Shown in pieces: positions 1-5,656 of a stretch of DNA of 14,499 nucleotides. Origin of the DNA: Prevotellaceae bacterium (GTDB lineage: Bacteria; Bacteroidota; Bacteroidia; Bacteroidales; Paludibacteraceae); assembly GCA_031290375.1 (NCBI GenBank), contig JAITNR010000185.1:1-14499 (forward strand), given 5' to 3'. The translations under genes were made by a program, and so were the position numbers. Within the stretch, counting starts at the first letter, position 1. Each line of letters starts with the position of its first letter. Under the pieces are notes generated by a model. The model worked only from the letters and a program-made list of their open reading frames with translations, was not told where the DNA came from and ran no database searches.

Positions 1-228
1 GATGACGTTCCTGCTTGCCCTTCGCCTTTGCTTTTCTTGCCCGCAGCGGGCTACCGCCTCTCCAGCGGCAGTCAGTTCGGCGTAGGCAACATCGGCAGCT
101 ACTGGAGCAGTACGGTTAAAGGGACGAGCTCGCACAACCTGTACTTCTACAGTACGGTCGTCAGTCAGAACAACTACGACGTCAGAGCGTTCGGGCTGAG
201 TTTGCGTTGTGTCGCAGAATTGAATTAA
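1..228 (+). CDS. C-terminal end of a Fib_succ_major / C-type-lectin-like protein (5' partial)
   Basis: The frame is open from base 1 to the TAA at 226-228, so the gene begins left of the window; 75 codons are visible. The residues follow the pattern of the Fibrobacter succinogenes major (FISUMP/DUF1566-like) C-terminal module: AAGYRLSSG, then GSYWSST, an aromatic-rich stretch, and RAFGLSLRCV near the end. Such modules adopt a C-type-lectin-like fold, are usually secreted or surface-exposed, and in many Bacteroidota are the diversified domain of DGR target proteins. Codon use is unlike the window's other genes: about 20 of the codons between 88 and 192 end in C, in an otherwise AT-rich genome. 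The next gene starts 36 bp downstream on the same strand with no promoter box between, so the two may be co-transcribed. The full length, signal peptide and any N-terminal domains cannot be seen. The family assignment is fairly secure; the ligand is unknown. Confidence 0.75.
   Translation, partial: DDVPACPSPLLFLPAAGYRLSSGSQFGVGNIGSYWSSTVKGTSSHNLYFYSTVVSQNNYDVRAFGLSLRCVAELN
97..213 (+). other. putative DGR variable region (VR)
   Basis: In the reading frame, codons at the expected ligand-facing positions are almost all NNC (AGC, TAC, CAC, AAC, TTC, GTC, GAC), while framework codons (TGG, AGT, ACG, CTG, CGT, TGT) are not. DGRs mutate template adenines, so AAC codons in the template become NNC codons in the variable copy; this is the pattern expected. 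Several AAC codons remain unchanged at 136, 169 and 172. The stretch ends in SLRCV, where VRs of this fold normally end. No template copy and no reverse transcriptase occur in the window, so this remains an inference from codon pattern and protein family. Confidence 0.45.
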
Positions 229-264
229 ATTCGGTTATTTATCAATCTTTAAATATATAAAATC

Positions 265-966
265 ATGCTAAATTATTCATTACATGAGAATTTGCTTACA
301 GAGCGTACAGACGACTACGCTGCGCAAGCCCACGCCTCCGCAGTATATACGCGGGAGCAGTTTATCAGCCTGATGCTGCAACGCGGCACGCTGGTAACCA
401 AAACCGATATAGTAGCTGTCCTCAACAACATCGAGGAGACAGTCGCCTATATCATTGAGAACGGCGGTCAGTTGAATTTGCCTCTTTTTAACACTTCATT
501 TTCTATTTCAGGGGTGTTTGAGGGTGCAGTTGACAGTTTCGACCCAAACCGTCACAAATTACACGTCAATCTCCATAAAGGTACTTTGGTACGCGATGCG
601 GAAAAACTTGTAAAAGTTGCGAAAGTCAATACACCTTCACCACAGCCTCAGATATTGGAAGTCAGAGACAGCGTCAGCGGTGAGGTGGATACTGCCCTTA
701 CTTCAGGCGGCGTAGTTGAGATTAACGGCATCAACATCAAGATTTCGGGTGATGAGCACGTCTGCGGTTTGTTTTTTGTAGATGAGGGCAACAACGAAAT
801 CAAGGCTGTAACGCTGGTTTCTAATAAACCTGCAACTGTTTTTGCCATCATACCGGAGTTGCCGCATGAGGATTATCGCGTGAAAATCGTTACGCAGTAT
901 TCAGGTCACAGAGACCTGAGAGAGCCAAAAACTACTGTTTTTAACAGAGTTTTAAAAGTATTGTAA
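265..966 (+). CDS. HU-like DNA-binding protein with C-terminal DUF4469 domain
   Basis: The 233-residue product has two parts. Residues 1-120 resemble the divergent HU/IHF-like domain of Bacteroidota (HU-DNA_bdg type): a helical start with YTREQFISLM near 28-37, an IEETVAYIIENGG helix at 56-68, and a beta arm NLPLFNTSFSISG at 71-83. A Pro-rich linker (PSPQPQ, about 124-129) leads to residues 130-233, a beta-rich Ig-like segment matching the DUF4469 family. The family is presumed to bind DNA or organise the nucleoid, but no function is established. The ATG at 265 gives the complete HU-like domain; there is no obvious Shine-Dalgarno sequence, as is usual in this phylum. The gene sits 36 bp after the lectin-like gene and is followed by a strong terminator, so the two probably form the end of one transcript. 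A role in homing or regulating the putative variable gene is only a guess. Confidence 0.8.
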   Translation: MLNYSLHENLLTERTDDYAAQAHASAVYTREQFISLMLQRGTLVTKTDIVAVLNNIEETVAYIIENGGQLNLPLFNTSFSISGVFEGAVDSFDPNRHKLHVNLHKGTLVRDAEKLVKVAKVNTPSPQPQILEVRDSVSGEVDTALTSGGVVEINGINIKISGDEHVCGLFFVDEGNNEIKAVTLVSNKPATVFAIIPELPHEDYRVKIVTQYSGHRDLREPKTTVFNRVLKVL

Positions 967-1007
967 AACAACTGTCTTACAGTCTATTGACAATGCAGAC
1001 CTTTATG

Positions 1008-1044
1008 GACTTTCCAAGTTTTGAAAACTTGGAAAGTCTTTTTA
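1008..1044 (+). terminator. intrinsic terminator of the VR-HU transcript
   Basis: A perfect 15-bp inverted repeat (GACTTTCCAAGTTTT, 1008-1022, and its complement at 1024-1038) meets at a single G; in practice this gives about a 13-bp stem with a 5-base loop. It is followed by TTTTTATTT. It lies 42 bp after the HU-like stop codon. Confidence 0.85.
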
Positions 1045-1048
1045 TTTC

Positions 1049-1108
1049 CCCCTTATGCGGGGGAGATGTTCCCCCGCGTAAGGGGGAACATCTCCCCCGC
1101 ATAAGGGG
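1049..1108. repeat. perfect GC-rich palindrome, 27-bp arms
   Basis: The arm at 1049-1075 (CCCCTTATGCGGGG, then GAGATGTTCCCCC) is matched exactly in reverse complement at 1082-1108 around a 6-base centre, GCGTAA. Its G/C runs stand out sharply from the AT-rich surroundings. It directly follows the terminator and codes for nothing convincing. It has the look of a mobile or extragenic palindromic repeat, though no second copy is in this window. Confidence 0.85.
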
Positions 1109-1241
1109 AAGGCTCTCCCATATCATGTTAATTTTTTTAACACTTACAGGGGAATTTCAAAAACAATAGCACCTCAAAAAAAGATTTAGTCTATTTTTAC
1201 AATTTTCTGCGATTTGTTTTTTTTATATCAAAAAAAAGTAT

Positions 1242-1249
1242 TACCTTTG
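1242..1249 (+). promoter_or_regulatory. promoter -7 box TACCTTTG for the small secreted protein
   Basis: TACCTTTG matches the Bacteroidota TAnnTTTG -7 consensus 32 bp before the ATG at 1282. The nearest upstream TTTG (1213-1216) lies 25 bp away, longer than the usual spacing, so the -33 element is doubtful. Confidence 0.55.
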
Positions 1250-1281
1250 CCCGTTGATTTATTTATGTTTGAAAAAATTAC

Positions 1282-1686
1282 ATGAAAAAACTTGTATTAC
1301 TTACTATCAGCTTGATAACCGTTTTTACTTCGTCTGCACAGCTGATAGATAAAACCTATAAATATACCAAAACCGATATTGAGTCCGCATGGATTAAGGA
1401 AATAATCTATGTTGCCGTCAGTGTGCAGGAACATACCATTTGCTTTAAGTCCAAAAATAACATCAACGGTGTGTTTGAGTGCTCTCAAATCAGCGTCAAA
1501 GAATCAACTATCGAAGGGGGAATTGAGACATATTTTATGATGAATGGAGATTATTACATCTTCGCCCATTACGGCGAAAGTGGAGTTGCTTTCGTGATGA
1601 ACCTTAGAACACAGGACTCCTTGATAATGAGTTATAAAAATGACGCAGGAACTGATGTTGCAGTAAATTATCCCTCACCAAATTAA
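1282..1686 (+). CDS. small secreted protein of unknown function
   Basis: I do not recognise this 134-residue protein. Its N-terminus is a clear type I signal peptide: KK, a hydrophobic core LVLLTISLITVF, then TSSAQ with probable cleavage after SSA at about residue 19. There is no lipobox cysteine, so export to the periplasm or beyond is likely. The mature part of about 115 residues alternates short hydrophobic and polar strands, suggesting a small beta-rich domain, and holds two cysteines (in HTICF and FECSQ). It has its own promoter box at 1242. It stands alone on the plus strand, and its TAA overlaps the stop codon of miaB on the other strand by three bases. It is real by its signal peptide, promoter and length; the function is unknown. 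Confidence 0.7.
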   Translation: MKKLVLLTISLITVFTSSAQLIDKTYKYTKTDIESAWIKEIIYVAVSVQEHTICFKSKNNINGVFECSQISVKESTIEGGIETYFMMNGDYYIFAHYGESGVAFVMNLRTQDSLIMSYKNDAGTDVAVNYPSPN

Positions 1687-3002
1687 TCGACCTCGACATT
1701 TCCTGTCAAGGTTGCTGCTGATGCTTTCTGTATTTTAACATTCACAAACTCACCTATCTTTTTGCAGTGTTTTGGAAAAATAGCCACTTTGTTTTGTGAA
1801 GTTCTGCCGAAAAAATCCTCCCTTGACCGCTTTGAATAGCCTTCTACAAGCACCTCAAAGGTTTTGCCTGTATCGTTTTGGTTCGACTCCAAACTGAGTT
1901 GATTTTGCAGAGCAATAATTTTATTAAGCCGCTCAATTTTAACTTCTTCGGGGACATTGTCGGGCATATTTTTTGCAGCAAAAGTACCCGGTCGCTCTGA
2001 ATACTTAAACATGAACGCCATATCAAACTTCACCTCTTGCATCAGCAAAAGAGTATCATGAAAGTCCTGCTCGGTTTCGTCCGAAAAACCACAAAATATA
2101 TCCGTCCCAATTGATGCTTCGGGCAAATAGCTGCGAATTGCTGCCACTCTGTCGAGATAAAATTCCCTCGTATATTTACGCTTCATCAAATCCAAAATCT
2201 TGTTGCTGCCACTCTGCACAGGCAAATGGATATAACGGCAAATATTGGGGTATTTAGCTATGATTTCCAATGTTTTATCGCTCATATCTTTGGGATGGGA
2301 AGTGGTAAAACGGATTCTCATATCGGGCACAGCCAATGCCACTTTTTCGAGCAAAAACGGAAAGTCGGCAACAGTCTCATTGCCTGTAAAACAATATGAA
2401 TTTACGTTTTGCCCCAAAAGCGTAACCTCCTTATAATCATTTTTTTGCAAATTGACTACTTCCTTCATAATGCTCTCAGCATCGCGGCTACGTTCCCGTC
2501 CGCGCGTGTAGGGCACAATGCAATATGAGCAAAAGTTGTTGCAACCACGCATAATTGATACAAAACCGAGTATTGCCTTGCCAATTCTTGCGGGCATCAC
2601 ATCTTTGTAGGTTTCGGTCCTGGACAGTTCGATGTTTATTGCTTTTTCGCCTCTTTCTACGGCACCCACAAGGTTGGGCAAATCAAGATAGGAGTCGGGA
2701 CCTGCAACAAAATCAACGTTGTGTTTGTTTATTAATTCATCCTGCAAACGCTCTGCCATACAGCCAATTACGCCTATTGAAAGGTTTTTGTTATTCTTCC
2801 TGAGCGAATTGAAATACTGTAACCTTGAAAGTACTCTCTGCTCCGCATTGTCCCGTATCGAGCAGGTGTTGATCATCACAGTATCTGCCTCTTGCTCGCT
2901 GTCGGTAAGTTGATAGCCGTCTGAAAGCATTATTGCTGCCACCACTTCGCTGTCGGCAACATTCATCTGGCAACCGTAAGTTTCTATTTTTAATTTTTTC
3001 AT
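1683..3002 (-). CDS. miaB: tRNA-2-methylthio-N6-dimethylallyladenosine synthase MiaB
   Basis: MiaB is a cytoplasmic radical-SAM methylthiotransferase that converts i6A37 to ms2i6A37 in tRNAs reading codons that begin with U. All family landmarks are present in 439 residues, the usual length. The N-terminal UPF0004 domain has its three cluster cysteines at Cys11 (YGCQMN), Cys47 (NTCSIR) and Cys81 (GCMAER). The radical-SAM triad is Cys154, Cys158 and Cys161 (GCNNFCSYC), followed by PYTRGRERSR. A C-terminal TRAM RNA-binding domain spans about 375-437. The start MKKLKIETYG matches family starts. No TAnnTTTG box lies between this gene and the tRNA 56 bp upstream, so expression may come by readthrough from the tRNA promoter past a weak hairpin. 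The partner gene miaA is not in the window. Identification is secure. Confidence 0.97.
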   Translation of the reverse strand: MKKLKIETYGCQMNVADSEVVAAIMLSDGYQLTDSEQEADTVMINTCSIRDNAEQRVLSRLQYFNSLRKNNKNLSIGVIGCMAERLQDELINKHNVDFVAGPDSYLDLPNLVGAVERGEKAINIELSRTETYKDVMPARIGKAILGFVSIMRGCNNFCSYCIVPYTRGRERSRDAESIMKEVVNLQKNDYKEVTLLGQNVNSYCFTGNETVADFPFLLEKVALAVPDMRIRFTTSHPKDMSDKTLEIIAKYPNICRYIHLPVQSGSNKILDLMKRKYTREFYLDRVAAIRSYLPEASIGTDIFCGFSDETEQDFHDTLLLMQEVKFDMAFMFKYSERPGTFAAKNMPDNVPEEVKIERLNKIIALQNQLSLESNQNDTGKTFEVLVEGYSKRSREDFFGRTSQNKVAIFPKHCKKIGEFVNVKIQKASAATLTGNVEVD

Positions 3003-3017
3003 TTTTTAAAAGAAAAA

Positions 3018-3041
3018 GGTTGCCCGAAAAGCCTGACAACC
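3018..3041 (-). terminator. weak hairpin between the tRNA and miaB
   Basis: On the minus strand GGTTG (3037-3041) can pair with CAACC (3018-3022) across a 14-base interior, followed by TTTTTCTTTT. On the plus strand the same hairpin is followed by a run of seven T after one A. The stem is only 5 bp, so termination is likely partial. It ends just before the miaB ATG. Confidence 0.4.
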
Positions 3042-3058
3042 ATTTTTTTAACTGTTTG

Positions 3059-3133
3059 TGGACCCAGTAGGGCTTGAACCTACGACCCCCTGATTATGAG
3101 TCAGGTGCTACTAACCAACTGAGCTATGGGTCC
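3059..3133 (-). tRNA. tRNA with anticodon CAU (elongator Met, or Ile2 read as lysidine)
   Basis: The minus strand folds as a full cloverleaf. The acceptor stem GGACCCA/TGGGTCC is fully paired, so it is not an initiator tRNA, and A is the discriminator base. The anticodon stem is CCTGA/TCAGG with loop CTCATAA. The T arm is GTAGG-TTCAAGC-CCTAC. CCA is not encoded. The CAU anticodon fits elongator tRNA-Met or tRNA-Ile2 modified by TilS. The C4-G69 and C5-G68 pairs match the positive TilS determinants known from E. coli Ile2, which leans towards Ile2 but does not settle it. The D arm carries one extra T (GGTTAGTAGC), leaving either a bulge or a C-T mismatch in the D stem. Confidence 0.93.
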
Positions 3134-3160
3134 GAACTATTATTAATAATTAATTTTCTG

Positions 3161-3191
3161 CAAAGGTAATGCTTTTTTTTTAATTACACAA
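3161..3191 (-). promoter_or_regulatory. promoter of the tRNA (and perhaps miaB)
   Basis: On the minus strand TACCTTTG (3161-3168) lies 20 bp downstream of TTG (3189-3191), good Bacteroidota spacing. The interval holds an A-rich tract. It is 28 bp from the tRNA 5' end. Confidence 0.7.
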
Positions 3192-3248
3192 GAAATTTTT
3201 GGGTTGAGAAATGTCAAAGAGCTTAACAGCGGAAGAAGCAAAAAAGTT

Positions 3249-4253
3249 TTACTTATAAAAGTTACTCTCAAAAGCTGCAAATTCTCCTTTTCCCAGTACA
3301 AAGCGATTCCAAACGCCGGAAATGAACCCGCAACCATAACCTGTCAGTTGAATGTAAGAAGCTAAAATAGAAAGCAATCCTATCTTCACGCTCTTATTTT
3401 TCAACCCCGAATCTGCACACACCAAAACTGCGTACAGCAGCAAAGGGGAAAGGCTCCACCAACAGAAGAGTGTCCCGATAAGCAAAACAAATACCCCCAG
3501 CACGAAAGCGGCAGGCAGCAAATGCACCGGTTTTAGAGACTGTGGATATTTCTTGTATAGATTAATACGTGCAATGCCGGAGTTATACACCTGTTTGAAG
3601 AACTTTTTCCATCCCGTACGCCGCTTGTGATACACCCACGATGGCGAGAACAGGCAAACCTTATATCCAGCCCCATAGATACGAATACTGAAATCAATAT
3701 CTTCCCCAAAGCGCATTTTTGAAAAACCACCCAAGTGTTCATATACGCTTCGCCGTATTCCCATATTAAAACTCCGTGGATAGAACTTATCCAATTCCTT
3801 TTTTCCTCCCCGTATGCCTCCTGTCGTAAAGAAAGAGGTCATCGAGTAATTGATGGCTTTCTGCACATCTGTAAAGTTTTCCGAAGCCCTGTCGGGTCCT
3901 CCAAAAGCATCCGCATTTGTTCGTTCCAATTCCTCGTACACCGATTCGATATAGTTTGGTGGAAGGATGCAATCCGAGTCCAGCACAATGAAGTAATCCC
4001 CTTCGGCTTTTCCGGCACCATAATTTCGTGCTTTTCCGGGTCCCCCATTGGGAATATAGTAATAGGCGATGGACAGGTTCTCGGTGTACATTTCTACTAC
4101 ATAGTTACATATCTTCCCTTCGCCCGACCCATCTTCAACGATGATGACCTCAAATTCCTTCCTCGTTTGTTTTGTCAGACTGTCAAGCAATTCTTTCACT
4201 TCCTGCGGACGCTCATATACAGGAACAATAAGTGATAACATAGTTGTATTCAT
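3249..4253 (-). CDS. family 2 glycosyltransferase, membrane-anchored
   Basis: This 334-residue protein has a GT-A fold of glycosyltransferase family 2. LSLIVPVYERP begins the nucleotide-binding strand, VEDGS is at 39-43, GGPGKARNYG at 70-79, and the metal-binding DSD triad is Asp92-Asp94. The acceptor-side motif GEDIDFS lies at 183-189, with Glu184-Asp185 as likely catalytic-site acids. After about residue 235 come two or three hydrophobic segments (for example AAFVLGVFVLLIGTLFCWW and a stretch near 290-310), so the enzyme is probably held at the inner-membrane cytoplasmic face. Such enzymes add sugars to surface polysaccharide, lipid or O-antigen precursors; donor and acceptor cannot be told. 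No other polysaccharide genes flank it, so it is an orphan. It has its own promoter box at 4306. The family is secure, the substrate unknown. Confidence 0.92.
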   Translation of the reverse strand: MNTTMLSLIVPVYERPQEVKELLDSLTKQTRKEFEVIIVEDGSGEGKICNYVVEMYTENLSIAYYYIPNGGPGKARNYGAGKAEGDYFIVLDSDCILPPNYIESVYEELERTNADAFGGPDRASENFTDVQKAINYSMTSFFTTGGIRGGKKELDKFYPRSFNMGIRRSVYEHLGGFSKMRFGEDIDFSIRIYGAGYKVCLFSPSWVYHKRRTGWKKFFKQVYNSGIARINLYKKYPQSLKPVHLLPAAFVLGVFVLLIGTLFCWWSLSPLLLYAVLVCADSGLKNKSVKIGLLSILASYIQLTGYGCGFISGVWNRFVLGKGEFAAFESNFYK

Positions 4254-4305
4254 ATCTTTGCACTTTCTTTGTACAAATGTACATATAAATTTTCATACTT
4301 TTTTG

Positions 4306-4313
4306 CAAAGGTA
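4306..4313 (-). promoter_or_regulatory. promoter -7 box TACCTTTG for the glycosyltransferase
   Basis: The minus strand carries TACCTTTGC, matching the -7 consensus, 52 bp ahead of the ATG. No well-spaced TTG was found upstream. A small symmetric motif, GTAC-AAAT-GTAC, lies in the leader at 4271-4282. Confidence 0.55.
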
Positions 4314-4427
4314 ATGAAAAGTATTTATTTGGAGTTAAGAATCCTAATTTTATGATTACCTTTGGGGGTGGGGTGTAAAAAATGTTGAATTAATGTAAAA
4401 AAAAGTTCGAGTAACAAGACAATTAAA

Positions 4428-4536
4428 AATTCCCATAGGGGATTCACAATGCAAGATAAAAATAAGATGAACCCTCTACGAGGTTTTGGTTGGGCTGCAT
4501 TTGTTTCTATTGATATGAATGCCCTACGGACATGAT
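4428..4536. repeat. cluster of three related imperfect palindromes
   Basis: Three short palindromes share a C-run, a three-base centre, then a G-run: ATTCCCATAGGGGAT (centre about 4436), AACCCTCTACGAGGTT (centre about 4478) and ATGCCCTACGGACAT (centre about 4527). The spacing is 42 and 49 bp. From memory, CCCTACGGG-type blocks recur between genes in many Bacteroidota, so this may be a dispersed repeat; it was not checked against any database. Confidence 0.5.
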
Positions 4537-4674
4537 GCAATTATCCGCAAAGTCTGCATCTTTTATAATGAATTGTGCAAATATTTTTTTTTGTAAATTT
4601 TAATAATTTTCACAATTTACGCAATTAATCGAGTGCAATGTTCCTATTGTTCGTTGAATTTAATTCTCAATTAT

Positions 4675-5598
4675 TCACACCAGTGCGCACGCCATACAGA
4701 TGCTGTAAAATTTTGTTTCGGTGCTGTCGCTACGGGAGGTTAGCACCACAGGCGAATTTGCTCCGTAGAGCAGCCCTGCATTTTCCGCATTGCCAAGGGT
4801 TTGAGCCGTCTTGTAAAAAACGTTAGCCGAACTGAAATCGGGGAAAATCAGAATGTCGGAGTCGCCAAGCACAGGCGTTTGAATTTTTTTAATCTCGCCA
4901 CGTTCCTTGTCGATTGCAAGAAAGATGTCTATAGGTCCGTCCATTATCACATCTCCAAATTCGCCATGACGGTAAAGCTCCATTATGTCGAGGTAGTCCT
5001 GCATAAAGCGGATTTTCGGGTTCGCCACTTCTGTTGAGTGGATTAAAGCAATTTTAGGTCGGCTTACCCCAAACTTTTGAGCCGTTTCGATGCAGTATTT
5101 TATCATCATAATTCGCTGTTCCTTAGTTGGTTCGGGGATAACGGCAGGGTCCGACATAAAAATCATCTTGTGATACGAGGGAATATCAAAGCAAGAGGTG
5201 AAAGTCAGCACGTTGCCCACAGAGTGAATGCCTTTTTCCTTGTCCAGAATAGCCCGCAAAATCACGTCCGTATTGACAAGCCCCTTCATCAGCAAGTCGC
5301 ACTTGCCATTGCGTACCATAGCTACAGCTGCCTCAGCCGCCTCTTTTGCCCCTTCTACATCGACAATGTGCAGAAACGGCTCAATGTCAGGGAGCTTTGA
5401 GGGAAATTCCCTGTTTAGGATTTCCTCAACTCCCGAACGTTTCCCTACAAGGTACGCATCGATAAAACCAGCCTCAACCGCCATTACAACAGCTTCAAGC
5501 GAATGAGAATCAAGAGCATTTGCCACCGCAAGTTTTTTTCTTTTGTCCTGATTGCCAAGATGTATTTTTAATTCTTCAAAATTTTTTATTGCTTCCAT
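4675..5598 (-). CDS. ptb: phosphate butyryltransferase / phosphate acyltransferase family enzyme
   Basis: The enzyme swaps phosphate and CoA on a short-chain acyl group (butyryl-CoA + phosphate to butyryl-phosphate + CoA) in the cytoplasm, feeding a kinase that yields ATP and the free acid. The 307 residues match the PTA_PTB family at its usual ~300-residue length. CDLLMKGLVNTD lies near 100-111, GNVLTFTSCFDIP in the middle, a central MDGPIDI segment follows, and the C-terminus holds FPDFSSANVFYKTAQ, GANSPVVLTSRSDS, the conserved phosphate- and CoA-binding part. The short length and lack of an N-terminal extension favour Ptb over Pta, but acyl preference cannot be read from sequence. Butyrate kinase, usually adjacent, is absent on both sides. 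The gene begins 58 bp after parC on the same strand with no promoter box between, so it is probably co-transcribed with parC. Confidence 0.85.
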   Translation of the reverse strand: MEAIKNFEELKIHLGNQDKRKKLAVANALDSHSLEAVVMAVEAGFIDAYLVGKRSGVEEILNREFPSKLPDIEPFLHIVDVEGAKEAAEAAVAMVRNGKCDLLMKGLVNTDVILRAILDKEKGIHSVGNVLTFTSCFDIPSYHKMIFMSDPAVIPEPTKEQRIMMIKYCIETAQKFGVSRPKIALIHSTEVANPKIRFMQDYLDIMELYRHGEFGDVIMDGPIDIFLAIDKERGEIKKIQTPVLGDSDILIFPDFSSANVFYKTAQTLGNAENAGLLYGANSPVVLTSRSDSTETKFYSICMACALV

Positions 5599-5656
5599 TT
5601 GGTAATTTTTTTATTAATTCGGTTATCCTATTGTGTTAATGCCTAAAATTTACCTG

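Larger units (their letters stand above)
4254..4674. other. 420-bp spacer without a convincing gene
   Basis: This spacer separates the glycosyltransferase start from the 3' end of the phosphate acyltransferase gene. It holds the glycosyltransferase promoter, a plus-strand TACCTTTG at 4357-4364 with no gene behind it, a cluster of three small palindromes (4428-4536), and AT-rich inverted repeats around 4571-4620 (AATTGTG/CACAATT and GTAAATT/AATTTAC) that could fold at the end of the upstream minus-strand transcript. The 71-codon minus-strand frame at 4325-4540 runs through the palindromes and the promoter-like box, and has no recognisable domain. Confidence 0.5.

Noticed and set aside
987..1169. 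60-codon plus-strand frame after the HU-like gene
   Set aside because: It runs through the terminator and the GC-rich palindrome, and its sequence is simply the translation of those repeats.
3059..3133. Initiator tRNA-fMet
   Set aside because: The first acceptor pair is G-C and the whole stem is paired, whereas bacterial initiators lack the 1-72 pair.
3735..4235. 166-codon plus-strand frame opposite the glycosyltransferase
   Set aside because: The opposite strand carries a clear GT2 protein with all its motifs; this frame is an antisense shadow.
4357..4364. Plus-strand TACCTTTG box as a gene promoter
   Set aside because: It matches the consensus but has no well-spaced TTG and no credible coding region downstream; kept only as a possible small-RNA start in a finding.
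4428..4536. CRISPR array
   Set aside because: Only three imperfect, differing palindromes are present, without identical direct repeats or cas genes.
4325..4540. 71-codon minus-strand frame in the spacer upstream of the glycosyltransferase
   Set aside because: It crosses three palindromes, has no recognisable domain, and lacks a promoter or start context; it is better explained as repeat sequence.
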